Below are positions 20,906-29,199 of a stretch of 64,000 nucleotides of DNA, in pieces (the first letter of the stretch is position 1; each line of letters opens with the position of its first letter). The DNA lies in the NCBI RefSeq assembly GCF_023555385.1, contig NZ_JAJSED010000001.1, positions 1 through 64,000 on the forward strand, given 5' to 3'. The DNA is from Guyparkeria hydrothermalis (lineage in GTDB: Bacteria > Pseudomonadota > Gammaproteobacteria > Halothiobacillales > Halothiobacillaceae). The translations under genes and the position numbers were made by a program. The notes beneath the pieces are model-generated. The model was not told the DNA's origin. It saw only the letters and a list, made by a program, of their open reading frames with translations, and did no database searches.

Positions 20906-21173
20906 GGGAAGGTCCGCACGAATACCCAACGTCTCTGCGGGTCTCCAGGCGTCCAGATGTAAGGCGCGGCGCGCGGTCCAATGGCCATGCTCATTGGCAA
21001 GCGTCGTAACGCCGCAGCTGGGCGCCTGGCGGCCCGCCCTACGGGGCTAGCCGGCTTGCCCGCCCTCGGTGTTGCCGATCCTCGCCGGGGCAATGAGCCC
21101 GCCTTCGAATCGGCGCCTTGATGGCGGACAAACCGGCTGGCCAGAGGCATTGGGTATTCGAGCGGACCTCCCC
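20906..21173. repeat. 268-base element bounded by 24-base inverted repeats
   Basis: Left end 20906-20929 and right end 21150-21173 are inverted copies matching at 22 of 24 positions (core GGTCCGCWCGAATACCCAA). Weaker inward similarity (CTCTG) follows. The interior is GC-rich, contains several short hairpins and has no convincing gene. It separates smpB from the NSS transporter and accounts for most of the 430-base gap between them. No obvious target-site duplication is seen. It could be a miniature transposable element, a dispersed intergenic repeat or a large regulatory hairpin. Confidence 0.65.
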
Positions 21174-21234
21174 GAGCCATCCGTCGGGTTCCCGGGACGG
21201 GAGCCGTGTCCGACCAAACCGAAGAGGAAGTCCG

Positions 21235-22596
21235 GTGTCCGCACAGCATCTCGAGAACCACCCGGAATGGAGCGGCCGACTGGCCTTCATCCTCGCCTCG
21301 GCCGGTTCGGCCGTCGGCCTGGGCAACATCTGGAAATTTCCCTACATCATGGGCGACAACGGCGGCGGCGCGTTTGTGATGATCTATCTCGCCTGCCTGC
21401 TGCTGGTGGCCACGCCCATCCTGATCAGCGAGGTCATGCTGGGCCGTCGTGCGCGTTCCAACCCGATTACCGGCATGGCCAAGCTCAGCCGCGAGGCCGG
21501 CGCGCACCCAAGCTGGCAGGCGATCGGCTGGATGGGGGTGCTCACCGGCTTTCTGATCCTGAGTTTCTATTCGGTGGTGATGGGCTGGGCCCTGGCCTAC
21601 GTCGAGAAGGCCGCGGACGGGGCGTTCATCGGCGCGAATGCCGAGACCATCTCAGGGCTGTTCGACGACATGGTCGCCAATCCCGGCACGCTGCTGTTCT
21701 GGCATACGGTGGCGATGATCATGACCGTCGCAGTGGTCGCCCGCGGGGTGCGCGGCGGGCTGGAACTGGCCACCCGCGTCATGATGCCGTTGCTGATCGT
21801 CATCCTGGTGCTGCTGTTCGGCTACAACATCGGCACGCCCGGTTTCGCGCCGGCCATGGCGTTCATGTTCTCCCCCGACTTCTCCCAGGTCAGTGCCCAG
21901 ACCGTGCTGGTGGCGCTGGGACACGCGTTCTTTACCCTGAGTCTCGGCATGGGCGCGATCATGGTGTACGGCTCCTACATGCCGCAGGGCACCTCGATCG
22001 TGCGCGCCGGGCTGTGGATCATCGTCCTGGATACCGGCATCGCGCTGCTGGCGGGCATGGTGATCTTCCCGATCGTGTTCTCCAACGGCATGAGCCCCGA
22101 GCAGGGCGCCGGCCTGGTGTTCCAGACCCTGCCGCTGGCGCTCGGCCAGATGGAGTGGGGCTACTGGCTCGCGATCGTCCTGTTCGTGCTGGTATCGATC
22201 GCCGCCTGGACCTCGGCGATCTCGCTGGTCGAGCCGGCTGTCTCCTACCTCTGGGAGCGTTTCGGCGTCCGCCGGCTGCACTCGGCCCTGGCCGTGGGGG
22301 TGGCGACCTGGTCGCTGGGCGTGCTCGCGGCGCTGTCGTTCAACCTGCTCGGCGATGTCACCCTGTTCGACAAGACGATCTTCGGCGTGCTGGAGTTCGC
22401 CACGGCCAACATTCTGCTGCCGGCCGGCGGCTTGCTGATTGCCCTGTTTGCTGCCTGGCGAATGCGGCGAGCCGACTCCCGCGAGGAGCTGGGACTCGAC
22501 GGCTGGCGCTACCGGCTGTGGTGGTGGCTGGCCGCCGTGGTTGCTCCGGCCGGTGTGGTGCTGGTGTTCCTCAACGGGCTCGGCCTGTTGGGCTAA
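21235..22596 (+). CDS. Neurotransmitter:sodium symporter family transporter
   Basis: 453 residues from a GTG at 21235 that follows AGAGGAAG. The open frame extends further upstream into the inverted-repeat element, but that part has no homology-like content. TM1 carries the family signature AGSAVGLGNIWKFPY, which lines the sodium and substrate sites. About 11-12 hydrophobic segments follow and the protein ends with a short basic-to-hydrophobic tail. Prokaryotic members import amino acids with sodium; substrate cannot be assigned. A sodium symporter fits a saline habitat, which is inference. Confidence 0.93.
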   Translation: MSAQHLENHPEWSGRLAFILASAGSAVGLGNIWKFPYIMGDNGGGAFVMIYLACLLLVATPILISEVMLGRRARSNPITGMAKLSREAGAHPSWQAIGWMGVLTGFLILSFYSVVMGWALAYVEKAADGAFIGANAETISGLFDDMVANPGTLLFWHTVAMIMTVAVVARGVRGGLELATRVMMPLLIVILVLLFGYNIGTPGFAPAMAFMFSPDFSQVSAQTVLVALGHAFFTLSLGMGAIMVYGSYMPQGTSIVRAGLWIIVLDTGIALLAGMVIFPIVFSNGMSPEQGAGLVFQTLPLALGQMEWGYWLAIVLFVLVSIAAWTSAISLVEPAVSYLWERFGVRRLHSALAVGVATWSLGVLAALSFNLLGDVTLFDKTIFGVLEFATANILLPAGGLLIALFAAWRMRRADSREELGLDGWRYRLWWWLAAVVAPAGVVLVFLNGLGLLG

Positions 22597-22692
22597 GGCG
22601 GCGGCGTACTCTGCTAGACTCCGCGGTCCGATCGACAGCCCGCCGCCGTGGCCGGTGGTGGGCATGAAACGCAAGGGCGACTTCCTCCCGGC

Positions 22693-23142
22693 ATGAGTAC
22701 CACCATCGAGCGACAGGTCGACGTGCCGTTCTCCGCGCTGCAGATGTATGCGCTGGTCAACGACATCGACTCCTACCCGGAATTCCTCCCCTGGTGCGAG
22801 CAGACGCGCATCCTTCAGGCCTCGGGCGATGAGGTCGAAGCGAGCATCACGCTGCGCAAGGGAGCGATCCACAAGACCTTCGTCACCCGCAATCACAACG
22901 AGCCGGGCGCCCGGATCGTCGTCACGCTGGTCGACGGTCCCTTCCGTCACCTCGACGGCTTCTGGGAATTCGAGGACCTGCCGGAGGGCGGCTCCCGGGT
23001 GACGCTCGACATGCGTTTCGAATTCTCCAACCGCTTCCTCGAACGTGCCATCGGTCCGGTGTTCCGCGAGATCGTGAAGAACCTCGTCGGGGCATTCCGC
23101 AAGCGGGCCTTCCAGGTCTATCCGCGCGAGGACGGCGCATGA
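22693..23142 (+). CDS. ratA: RatA / coenzyme Q-binding START-like protein
   Basis: 149 residues of the COQ10/RatA START-like family: [19 protein letters not shown] near the N-terminus, and [20 protein letters not shown] near the end. The family binds hydrophobic ligands such as ubiquinone; RatA of E. coli has been described as a translation inhibitor, but a Q-chaperone role is also argued. The next gene overlaps its stop as ATGA. Position near smpB and bamE is the usual gammaproteobacterial neighbourhood. Confidence 0.93.
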   Translation: MSTTIERQVDVPFSALQMYALVNDIDSYPEFLPWCEQTRILQASGDEVEASITLRKGAIHKTFVTRNHNEPGARIVVTLVDGPFRHLDGFWEFEDLPEGGSRVTLDMRFEFSNRFLERAIGPVFREIVKNLVGAFRKRAFQVYPREDGA

Positions 23143-23516
23143 AGGTCGAAGTGGCCTACGCCAGGCCCGATGTCCAGGTCATTCTCGAGGTCGATGTCCC
23201 GGAGGGCGCGACCGCCGAGGAGGCCATTCGTGCCAGCGGCATTCTCGAGCGCTTCCCGGAGATCGATCTGACCAAGCAGAAGGTGGGCATCTTCTCCAAG
23301 GTCGCGCCGCTGTCCAAGGATCTGCGGGAGTGGGACCGGGTGGAAATCTACCGGGCGCTGATCGCCGACCCGAAGGCCGCGCGCCGGCAGCGGGCGCAGA
23401 AGGACAAGCAGGACGACCGCAAGGCCGCGGCCAAGTCCGGTGCCAAGGGGAAGGACAAGCCGCCGGCGGACTCTGCCGACGCTCCAACCGCGGACACGAA
23501 AAAGCCGGCCGAGTAG
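23139..23516 (+). CDS. RnfH/RatB family ubiquitin-like protein
   Basis: 125 residues. The first 90 or so ([20 protein letters not shown] to [18 protein letters not shown]) form the beta-grasp RnfH/RatB domain. The last 35 residues are a lysine-, alanine- and aspartate-rich tail, probably disordered. Function is unknown beyond its constant pairing with ratA, which it overlaps by four bases. Its stop codon lies in the loop of the terminator hairpin that serves the facing bamE gene. Confidence 0.9.
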   Translation: MKVEVAYARPDVQVILEVDVPEGATAEEAIRASGILERFPEIDLTKQKVGIFSKVAPLSKDLREWDRVEIYRALIADPKAARRQRAQKDKQDDRKAAAKSGAKGKDKPPADSADAPTADTKKPAE

Positions 23517-23530
23517 AACCCGGCCGGCTT
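23497..23530 (-). terminator. Rho-independent terminator for bamE, overlapping the rnfH stop
   Basis: The arms AAGCCGGCCG (23503-23512) and CGGCCGGCTT (23521-23530) are perfectly complementary. On the minus strand a T run (TTTTTCG) follows. The plus-strand side lacks a T tract, so it mainly serves bamE, but the hairpin may also protect the rnfH mRNA end. Confidence 0.8.
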
Positions 23531-23559
23531 CTGGGCTGCCCCGCTGTCGGAACCGTTAC

Positions 23560-24057
23560 TTACAGCGGATCATTGCCCGGCGGGGTAGTCGGCTGATCTT
23601 CGGTTTCCAGCTCGTAGGGATCTTCTTCCGGAGCGGTGGACGGCGCCGGCTCGGCCTCGCCGTCATCCTTCTCCTCGTCCGGCAGTTCCGCGCTGTTCAT
23701 CGACGGCGCTTCGGCCAGATCCATGCCGTCCTGCGTGATCGCCGTGACCCGGCCGGAGGCGCCGTACTCGACCACCAGCGTGTGGTGGAATGCCTCTTCC
23801 TTGCCGCGCTTGTCGTAGTAGAGATAGGTGTCGCGCTGGCCGGCGTGGAAGATGTCGTTGAGGCTGGGCGTGCCGAGCAGGTTGCGGACTTCGGCCTGCG
23901 ACATGCCTTCGTGAAGGCGCTCGACCTGAGCCTCCTCGATGATGTTGCCCTGCTGGATATCCGGCTGGTAGACCTGGATGAAGCTCGGGACGTATACCGA
24001 GGAACAACCCGCAAGCAGGGTGACGACGAGCGGAAGCGTAAGAAGATGGCGCTGCAT
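23560..24057 (-). CDS. bamE: Outer membrane protein assembly factor BamE
   Basis: 165 residues from the ATG at 24057; a longer frame to 24111 adds 18 residues before the signal peptide. A lipobox is visible as LLAGCSS with Cys 17, so it is a lipoprotein. The SmpA/OmlA core contains GNIIEEAQVERLHEGMSQAE and VRNLLGTPSLNDIFH, ending in the TLVVEYGASGRV strand. BamE is part of the BAM complex that inserts beta-barrel proteins. The C-terminal 50 residues are acidic and proline-rich, longer than in E. coli. It is divergent from fur, a common arrangement. Confidence 0.94.
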   Translation of the reverse strand: MQRHLLTLPLVVTLLAGCSSVYVPSFIQVYQPDIQQGNIIEEAQVERLHEGMSQAEVRNLLGTPSLNDIFHAGQRDTYLYYDKRGKEEAFHHTLVVEYGASGRVTAITQDGMDLAEAPSMNSAELPDEEKDDGEAEPAPSTAPEEDPYELETEDQPTTPPGNDPL

Positions 24058-24201
24058 GATCCTGGAAAACCTTTTCCTGATGGTCTGGATGGCTTTACGA
24101 CTGCGCCCCAATCATACGCCGTCTGACCGGTGATGCCAGCCTGCCTCGTCCGGAGGATTGCCGTGCGGGGTCATGTTTCCGGGAATGGCGGCATCTTCGG
24201 T

Positions 24202-24221
24202 TACAATTCGCATTAGCGAAT
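24202..24221 (+). promoter_or_regulatory. Candidate fur promoter with overlapping palindrome
   Basis: TACAAT (24202-24207) looks like a -10 element. It overlaps the palindrome ATTCGC-ATTA-GCGAAT (24206-24221). The sequence is not a recognisable 19-base Fur box. No good -35 was seen. It lies between the divergent bamE and fur genes. Confidence 0.35.
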
Positions 24222-24249
24222 CAACCGAATGCAATCGAGGGCAGAAGTT

Positions 24250-24666
24250 TTGGAACCCAGCGAACTCAAGAAGGCCGGCCTGAAGGTCACCCTGCCGCGG
24301 GTGAAGATTCTCGAGATCATCGAGGCGAATCCGGATTGGCACATGAGTGCCGAGGACGTTTACAAGGAATTGCTCGCCCGCGGTGAGGAGATCGGGCTGG
24401 CCACGGTCTACCGGGTGCTGACCCAGTTCGAGACGGCCGACATCCTCAAGCGGCACCAGTTCGAGGGTGGCAAGGCCGTGTTCGAGCTGATCTCCAAGGG
24501 GGATCACGACCATCTGGTCTGCGTGAAGACCGGCCAGGTCGAGGAATTCCACGATCCGATCATTCAGGAACGGATCGCCATGATCGCCGACGAGTTCGAT
24601 TTCGATCTGACCGACTACTCGCTGGTGATCTACGGCATCAGCCGCAAGGCGGCCGGCCGCAAGTAA
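24250..24666 (+). CDS. fur: Ferric uptake regulator Fur
   Basis: 138 residues. The N-terminal winged helix has LKKAGLKVTLPRVKILEII and the recognition region GEEIGLATVYRVLTQFE; the metal-binding dimerisation domain has the histidine-rich GDHDHLVCVKTG. Only one Cys lies in that region, as in Fur lineages without the full CxxC structural zinc site. The start chosen is TTG at 24250, nine bases after GAGG, giving MEPSELKKAG, the usual Fur N-terminus. An ATG at 24229 would add seven residues but has no ribosome site. It represses iron uptake genes when bound to iron. Confidence 0.95.
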   Translation: MEPSELKKAGLKVTLPRVKILEIIEANPDWHMSAEDVYKELLARGEEIGLATVYRVLTQFETADILKRHQFEGGKAVFELISKGDHDHLVCVKTGQVEEFHDPIIQERIAMIADEFDFDLTDYSLVIYGISRKAAGRK

Positions 24667-24686
24667 GGCTCATTGCGCCCATGGCA

Positions 24687-24719
24687 GAAGGCCCGCTCGT
24701 GTTTCACGGGCGGGCCTTC
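24687..24719 (+). terminator. Terminator between fur and recN (bidirectional hairpin)
   Basis: The arms GAAGGCCCGC (24687-24696) and GCGGGCCTTC (24710-24719), with further inner pairing, are followed by TTGCTTTC. The T tract is modest. It lies between the convergent stops of fur and recN and can serve both. Confidence 0.7.
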
Positions 24720-24731
24720 TTGCTTTCGGGA

Positions 24732-26420
24732 TCAGATTGAGCTGTCGAGCAACTCGCGGGCATGCGCCCGGGTTTGCTCGGTCACCTCGCGGCCGCCGAG
24801 CATGCGCGCCAGCTCCTCGGTGCGCTCGTCGGCATCGAGGGCGCGCACCCAGGTGCGGGTCGCGTCACTGAGCTCCTCCTTCTCGATGCGTGCCTGGTGA
24901 TGACCGTGGGCGGCTACCTGCGGCAGGTGCGTGACGCACAGTACCTGGCGCGATTCGCCGAGTGCCCGCAAGTGGGCGCCGACGATCGCCGCGGTGGCCC
25001 CGCCGATGCCGGTGTCGACCTCGTCGAAGATGAAGGTGCCCACCGGGTCGTCACCGGCGGTCAGGGTCTTCAGTGCGAGGCTCACGCGCGCCAGTTCGCC
25101 GCCGGAGGCGATCTGGTCGAGCGGGGCGACCGGCTGGCCGCGGTTGGCGCTGATCAGGAAGACGACTTCGTCGATGCCGCGCTCGCCGCGGCGTGTCTTC
25201 AGAGCATCCGAGGTGGTCAGCTTCACCTCGAACTCGCCGTTGGGCATGCCCAGCTCGCGGATCGAGGCCTTGAGCCGCTCGGCCAGCTTCTTGGCACCTG
25301 CCTGCCGCTCCTTGCTGACCTTGGCGGCCAGCCTGTCGTAGGCGGCGCGGTTTTCCGTGAGGCGGGTCTCGATCTCGCCCAGCGAGCCGCCGGCCTGCTC
25401 GAGCTGTTCGTGCTCCTCGCGCAGATCACTGACGTGCTGCTCGAACACCTCCGGGGAGACGCGGTGTTTGCGGGCCAGTTCGTGCAGGGTGTCCAGTCGT
25501 GCCTCGACGGTGGCGAGGCGTTCCGGGTCGGCCTCGGCCGACTCGAGCCGGTCGCGAAGGGTATCGACCGCCTCGGCGATCTGGATCTCAGCGGACTGCA
25601 GGGTCTCGATGACCGGGCCGAGAGTTTCGTCCAGATCCGCGATCCGTGACAGGGACTGCTCGGCGGCCCCCACGCGATCGTGGGCGTTGCCGTCGTCGTC
25701 GAACAGCGAGGCCATCTGCTCGGCCAGCACCTGACGCCATTCGTCCAGTCTCGACAGTCGCTTGAGCTCGGCGTGCAGCTGGTTGAACTCGTCCGGCTGC
25801 GGATCGACCCGCTCGATCTCCTCGAGCTGGAATTCGAGAAAGGCGAGCCGGTCGGCACGCGAGTCCTGCTCCGCCCGGTGGCTGGCGAGCTGCTCCTCGT
25901 CGGCGTGGATCTGGCGACTCAGCCGGCCGAGCTCGTCGACCTGGCCCTTGAGGTCGCAGAAGTGGTCGAGCAGGGCGAGCTGGGTCTTCGCCTGCATCAG
26001 CCGCTGGTTCTGGTGCTGACCGTGGATGTCGATCAGGTGCCGGCCGAGACCCTTGAGCGCCTGGCCGGGTACCGGGCGGCCGTTGATCCATGCCTTGGAG
26101 CGGCCGTCCCGCGACAGGACACGCCGCACGATCAGCGGCAGCGACCCGCCCTCGGGGTCCTCGCCCAGTTCCTGTTCGTCGAGCCACTGCGCGGCCGGGC
26201 CATCGACCGGCAGCAGAAACTCGCCGGTGACCTCGCCCTGCTCGCAGCCGCTGCGCAACAGGTTCATGTTGGCCCGGTCACCCAGCAGCAGCCCGATCGC
26301 GTCGATCAGGATCGACTTGCCGGCGCCGGTTTCCCCGGTGAGGGCGGTCATGCCGGCGGCGAAGTCGAGCTCGAGCTGATCGATCAGGGCGATCTGGCGA
26401 ATGGAGAGGGTGGTCAGCAT
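24732..26420 (-). CDS. recN: DNA repair protein RecN
   Basis: A 562-residue SMC-like ATPase. Walker A ALTGETGAGKSILIDA is near residue 30; a long coiled-coil region spans about 150-370 around a central hinge; the C-terminal half has the ABC signature SGGELARVSLALK and Walker B TFIFDEVDTGIGG. RecN acts early in double-strand break repair. It follows nadK by 57 bases on the same strand, the common gammaproteobacterial nadK-recN pair. No LexA box was recognised in the short gap. Confidence 0.96.
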   Translation of the reverse strand: MLTTLSIRQIALIDQLELDFAAGMTALTGETGAGKSILIDAIGLLLGDRANMNLLRSGCEQGEVTGEFLLPVDGPAAQWLDEQELGEDPEGGSLPLIVRRVLSRDGRSKAWINGRPVPGQALKGLGRHLIDIHGQHQNQRLMQAKTQLALLDHFCDLKGQVDELGRLSRQIHADEEQLASHRAEQDSRADRLAFLEFQLEEIERVDPQPDEFNQLHAELKRLSRLDEWRQVLAEQMASLFDDDGNAHDRVGAAEQSLSRIADLDETLGPVIETLQSAEIQIAEAVDTLRDRLESAEADPERLATVEARLDTLHELARKHRVSPEVFEQHVSDLREEHEQLEQAGGSLGEIETRLTENRAAYDRLAAKVSKERQAGAKKLAERLKASIRELGMPNGEFEVKLTTSDALKTRRGERGIDEVVFLISANRGQPVAPLDQIASGGELARVSLALKTLTAGDDPVGTFIFDEVDTGIGGATAAIVGAHLRALGESRQVLCVTHLPQVAAHGHHQARIEKEELSDATRTWVRALDADERTEELARMLGGREVTEQTRAHARELLDSSI

Positions 26421-26477
26421 GATGGCGGGCGTTTCCTTTTACCGTGGCTCCGTGATCCGTGGTGCCGGGACGATGGG

Positions 26478-27395
26478 TCAGAACCGCTGTTCGCTCCAGC
26501 AGAGCTTGTCGCGCAGCAGCGAGTAGTGGTCATGGCCTTCCGGATGGATCAGCCGGATCTCGTGTTCGTACTTCGAGATCGCCAGCACGTCGCCGTGCTC
26601 GAGCGGCTGGTTGAGTTGGCCGTCGAAGCTCACCACGCCGCCGCCGCGCGAGCCCTCCACCGGACTGATCTCGATCAGGTGGCGCGCATCGACCACGATC
26701 GGTCGGTAGCTGAGCGTGTGCGGGCAGATCGAGACGATGCCGACGGCGTGCAGGTCCGGTGCGATCAGCGGACCGCCGGCGGACAGGGCGTAGGCGGTCG
26801 AGCCGGTCGGTGTGCAGACGACCACGCCATCGGAGCGCTGCTGGTTGACCAGTGTGCCGTCGATACTCATCTCGAACTCGACCATGCGGGCCGGGTCGCG
26901 CATCTTGAAAGTCACGTCGTTGAGTGCGACCGATTCCATGATGCGCGTGTCGTTGCGCATCAGGCTGCCCTGCAGCAGGAAGCGTCGTTCCTCGCAGTAC
27001 TTGCCCTCGAGGATCGCCGAGAGGTGCCGTTCGACCTCGCAGGGGCTGACGTCGGCCAGAAAGCCGAGCCGGCCAAGGTTCACGCCCAGGATCGGCACTT
27101 CGTGAGAGCAAAGCGAGCGGGCGGCATTGAGCATGGTGCCGTCGCCACCGATCACCACGATCAGGTCGCGATCGATGCGGTCGCGCGAGAAGCGCTCGGC
27201 GTGGATCGACGGCACGGGGTTCTCGGCGTTCTCGTCGAGCGCCCAGTGAGCGCCGTGCCGCTCGGCCGCGGCCACGAGATGTTTGTACACCTCGGCGAGC
27301 GCGTCACCGCCGTCGGGCTTGGTGATGATCCCCAGCCGGCGGAAGGCCGGCGGCTCGGCAGGGGGTTCGCGACGTGACGGGGAGGTCGAGTTCAT
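26478..27395 (-). CDS. nadK: NAD kinase
   Basis: 305 residues from the ATG at 27395. The frame stays open upstream to 27917, but that stretch is the antisense of sugE. The NAD kinase signatures VVIGGDGTMLNAAR and GVNLGRLGFLADV are present, followed by TPTGSTAYALSAGGPL. It phosphorylates NAD to NADP. The first 20 residues are proline- and arginine-rich and may not be conserved; a later start is possible. It is followed by recN. Confidence 0.93.
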   Translation of the reverse strand: MNSTSPSRREPPAEPPAFRRLGIITKPDGGDALAEVYKHLVAAAERHGAHWALDENAENPVPSIHAERFSRDRIDRDLIVVIGGDGTMLNAARSLCSHEVPILGVNLGRLGFLADVSPCEVERHLSAILEGKYCEERRFLLQGSLMRNDTRIMESVALNDVTFKMRDPARMVEFEMSIDGTLVNQQRSDGVVVCTPTGSTAYALSAGGPLIAPDLHAVGIVSICPHTLSYRPIVVDARHLIEISPVEGSRGGGVVSFDGQLNQPLEHGDVLAISKYEHEIRLIHPEGHDHYSLLRDKLCWSEQRF

Positions 27396-27436
27396 GGTGT
27401 CTGGGAGTTGCTCCTGTCGGCGACTCGATGGTTCGT

Positions 27437-27763
27437 TCAGTGATTGCCGGCGGACCACTTCAGCCCGATGATCCCGGCCACGATCATGGCGATGAATGCC
27501 AGGCGTGCAAGCGACGCGGGCTCTTTGAACCAGAGGATGCCGAGAATCGCTACGCCGGTCGCGCCGATGCCGCTCCAGACCGCGTAGGCCGTCCCCATCG
27601 GGATCTCGCGCATCGCCACGGCAAGCAGGTAGAAGCTCAGCCAGGCGATGGCCAGCACGGCGATCGTCGGGACCAGGCGGGCGAAGCCGTCGGTGAACCG
27701 CAGGCCGGTGGCCCAGGCGATTTCCAGCAGGCCGGCTGCGAGCAGGATGAGCCAGGCATTCAT
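27437..27763 (-). CDS. SMR-family exporter, SugE/Gdx (guanidinium) type
   Basis: 108 residues with four hydrophobic helices. The first helix, AWLILLAAGLLEIAWATGLR, has the essential membrane Glu of SMR proteins; GTAYAVWSGIGATG and IVAGIIGLKWS follow. The pattern is closer to SugE/Gdx, the guanidinium exporters, than to EmrE. The ATG at 27763 is preceded by an unusual leader containing two blocks reminiscent of the guanidine-III riboswitch (see 27764-27806). It lies 41 bases upstream of nadK on the same strand. Confidence 0.88.
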   Translation of the reverse strand: MNAWLILLAAGLLEIAWATGLRFTDGFARLVPTIAVLAIAWLSFYLLAVAMREIPMGTAYAVWSGIGATGVAILGILWFKEPASLARLAFIAMIVAGIIGLKWSAGNH

Positions 27764-27806
27764 GGCGATTTCGTTGTCCTCGCAAGATGGTGCGATGCCC
27801 GTCCGG
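27764..27806 (-). promoter_or_regulatory. sugE leader with guanidine-III-riboswitch-like blocks (tentative)
   Basis: On the minus strand the leader starts CCGGACG and, exactly 26 bases from that start, has AGGACAA, the two most recognisable blocks and spacing of the 41-base guanidine-III (ykkC-III) aptamer. The pairing partners expected for its helices are not evident. Instead a small hairpin, TCGCA/TGCGA, is possible. AGGA is the only ribosome-site candidate and is 13 bases from the ATG. Confidence 0.3.
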
Positions 27807-27924
27807 TCGGATTTCCCGAGCCGGCCGGGCATGGAATTCGGCCCAGTCTAGCAAAAGGCGAGGCCGCCGCATGCGGTCGATGGAATGCGCGCGGATGGTT
27901 GCCGTCCCACGGCCCAACGCCGAC

Positions 27925-27954
27925 TTGGCACTCTTCGCGACCGAGTGCTAATTT
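27925..27954 (+). promoter_or_regulatory. CIRCE operator overlapping the hrcA promoter
   Basis: TTGGCACTC-N9-GAGTGCTAA at 27925-27951 differs from the CIRCE consensus (TTAGCACTC-N9-GAGTGCTAA) at one base. A sigma-70 pair fits inside: TTGGCA (27925-27930), 18 bases, then TAATTT (27949-27954). HrcA bound to CIRCE would block this promoter, so hrcA is autoregulated. Confidence 0.9.
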
Positions 27955-28032
27955 AGCCGCGCAACGGGCGGGCCCGGCACTCGGTGCGGCCCGCCTCGAC
28001 GAACACACCAACCCAGCCATCAGGTCTTGCGT

Positions 28033-29082
28033 ATGACAGACGCCTGGAGTGAATTGCCCGAGCGGGCGCAGACCCTGCTTCGGGTGCTGATCGATCGCTA
28101 CACCGACGAGGGAACGCCGGTCGGCTCGCGCGCACTCGCGCGCATGTCGGACCTGAACCTGAGCCCGGCCACCGTGCGCAATGTCATGGCCGACCTCGAG
28201 GATCTCGGCCTGGTGCGAGCGCCGCACACCTCCTCGGGGCGCGTGCCCACCGAGCTGGCCTACCGGCTGTTCGTCGATTCGCTTCTGGTCAGCCCGTCGA
28301 AGGCGCCGGTGGATGCCCGTCGGCTCGAGCGCATCCTGCGCGAAGCGGTCGAGGACGACCCTCAGCACCTGGCCGACACCGCCTCGAACCTGCTGTCCGG
28401 CCTGACCCAGTTCGCCGGAGTGGTCTCCATTCCGTCGCGTGCCCGGGCGCTGTTCCGCCAGATCGACTTCGTCTCGCTCTCCCCGGGGCGGGTGCTGATG
28501 GTGCTGGTGACCGACGACGGCGGGGTGCAGAACCGCATCATTCACCCGGACAAGCCCTACAGCCAGGACGAGCTGACCCGCTTCGCCAACTTCCTCAACG
28601 AGCGGCTCAACGGCCAATCGATCCAGGCACTTCGGGAGACGCTGGTCAGCGAGCTCAAGCACACCCGCGAGCAGATCGAGGGCAATCTCAACGAGGCGAT
28701 CGTGCTCGCGGAATCCGCCGTCGAGGCGGTCGAGGACGACGCGGGCATCGCCGTGGCGGGGCAGACCAATCTGATGGGCATCGACGAACTCGGCGACGTC
28801 GATCGCATGCGGCGGCTGTTCAATGCGTTTGCCGAGAAGCGCGAGCTGGTCTCGCTGCTGGATCAGTGCGAGCGCGCTCAGGGCGTGAAGATCTTCATCG
28901 GTCGCGAGTCGGGCTCGCCGAGCTTCGACGAATGCGGGGTCGTCGGCGCCTCCTACGGCGTCGACGACGAGGTGGTCGGCGTGCTCGGCGTGATTGGACC
29001 GAAGCGCATGCCATACGACCGCGTGATCTCCATCGTCGACGTCACCTCACGGCTCCTCTCGAGCGCGCTCTCGCGCCAGTAA
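28033..29082 (+). CDS. hrcA: Heat-inducible transcription repressor HrcA
   Basis: 349 residues. The N-terminal winged helix has GTPVGSRALARMSDLNLSPA and TVRNVMADLEDLGLV, followed by the HrcA signature HTSSGRVPTELAYRLFVDSL. A GAF-like middle and a C-terminal dimer domain complete a normal-length protein. The ATG at 28033 is used, not the TTG two codons upstream. HrcA represses genes with CIRCE elements and depends on chaperonin for activity. It carries a CIRCE 82 bases upstream and heads the hrcA-grpE-dnaK-dnaJ cluster. Confidence 0.96.
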   Translation: MTDAWSELPERAQTLLRVLIDRYTDEGTPVGSRALARMSDLNLSPATVRNVMADLEDLGLVRAPHTSSGRVPTELAYRLFVDSLLVSPSKAPVDARRLERILREAVEDDPQHLADTASNLLSGLTQFAGVVSIPSRARALFRQIDFVSLSPGRVLMVLVTDDGGVQNRIIHPDKPYSQDELTRFANFLNERLNGQSIQALRETLVSELKHTREQIEGNLNEAIVLAESAVEAVEDDAGIAVAGQTNLMGIDELGDVDRMRRLFNAFAEKRELVSLLDQCERAQGVKIFIGRESGSPSFDECGVVGASYGVDDEVVGVLGVIGPKRMPYDRVISIVDVTSRLLSSALSRQ

Positions 29083-29115
29083 GCCGGCGCTTCTCGCCGG
29101 TCTCGCAGTCTCCCC

Positions 29116-29142
29116 CTTGAAAAGATCCCGGATGCCCCAAGT
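29116..29142 (+). promoter_or_regulatory. Sigma-32-type heat-shock promoter of grpE
   Basis: CTTGAAA (29116-29122), 12 bases, then CCCCAAGT (29135-29142). This matches the RpoH consensus CTTGAAA / CCCCATNT in sequence and spacing. It lies 58 bases before the grpE ATG. Confidence 0.75.
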
Positions 29143-29199
29143 GTCCGGGCAACAGCGAATTTCAATCCAGACATCCATCCGCTTTTCAGGAGAGCTTCG

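Noticed and set aside
27396-27917. Possible 174-residue N-terminal extension of NAD kinase
   Set aside because: This part of the frame overlaps sugE out of frame on the same strand and has no conserved content; the ATG at 27395 gives a normal NadK.
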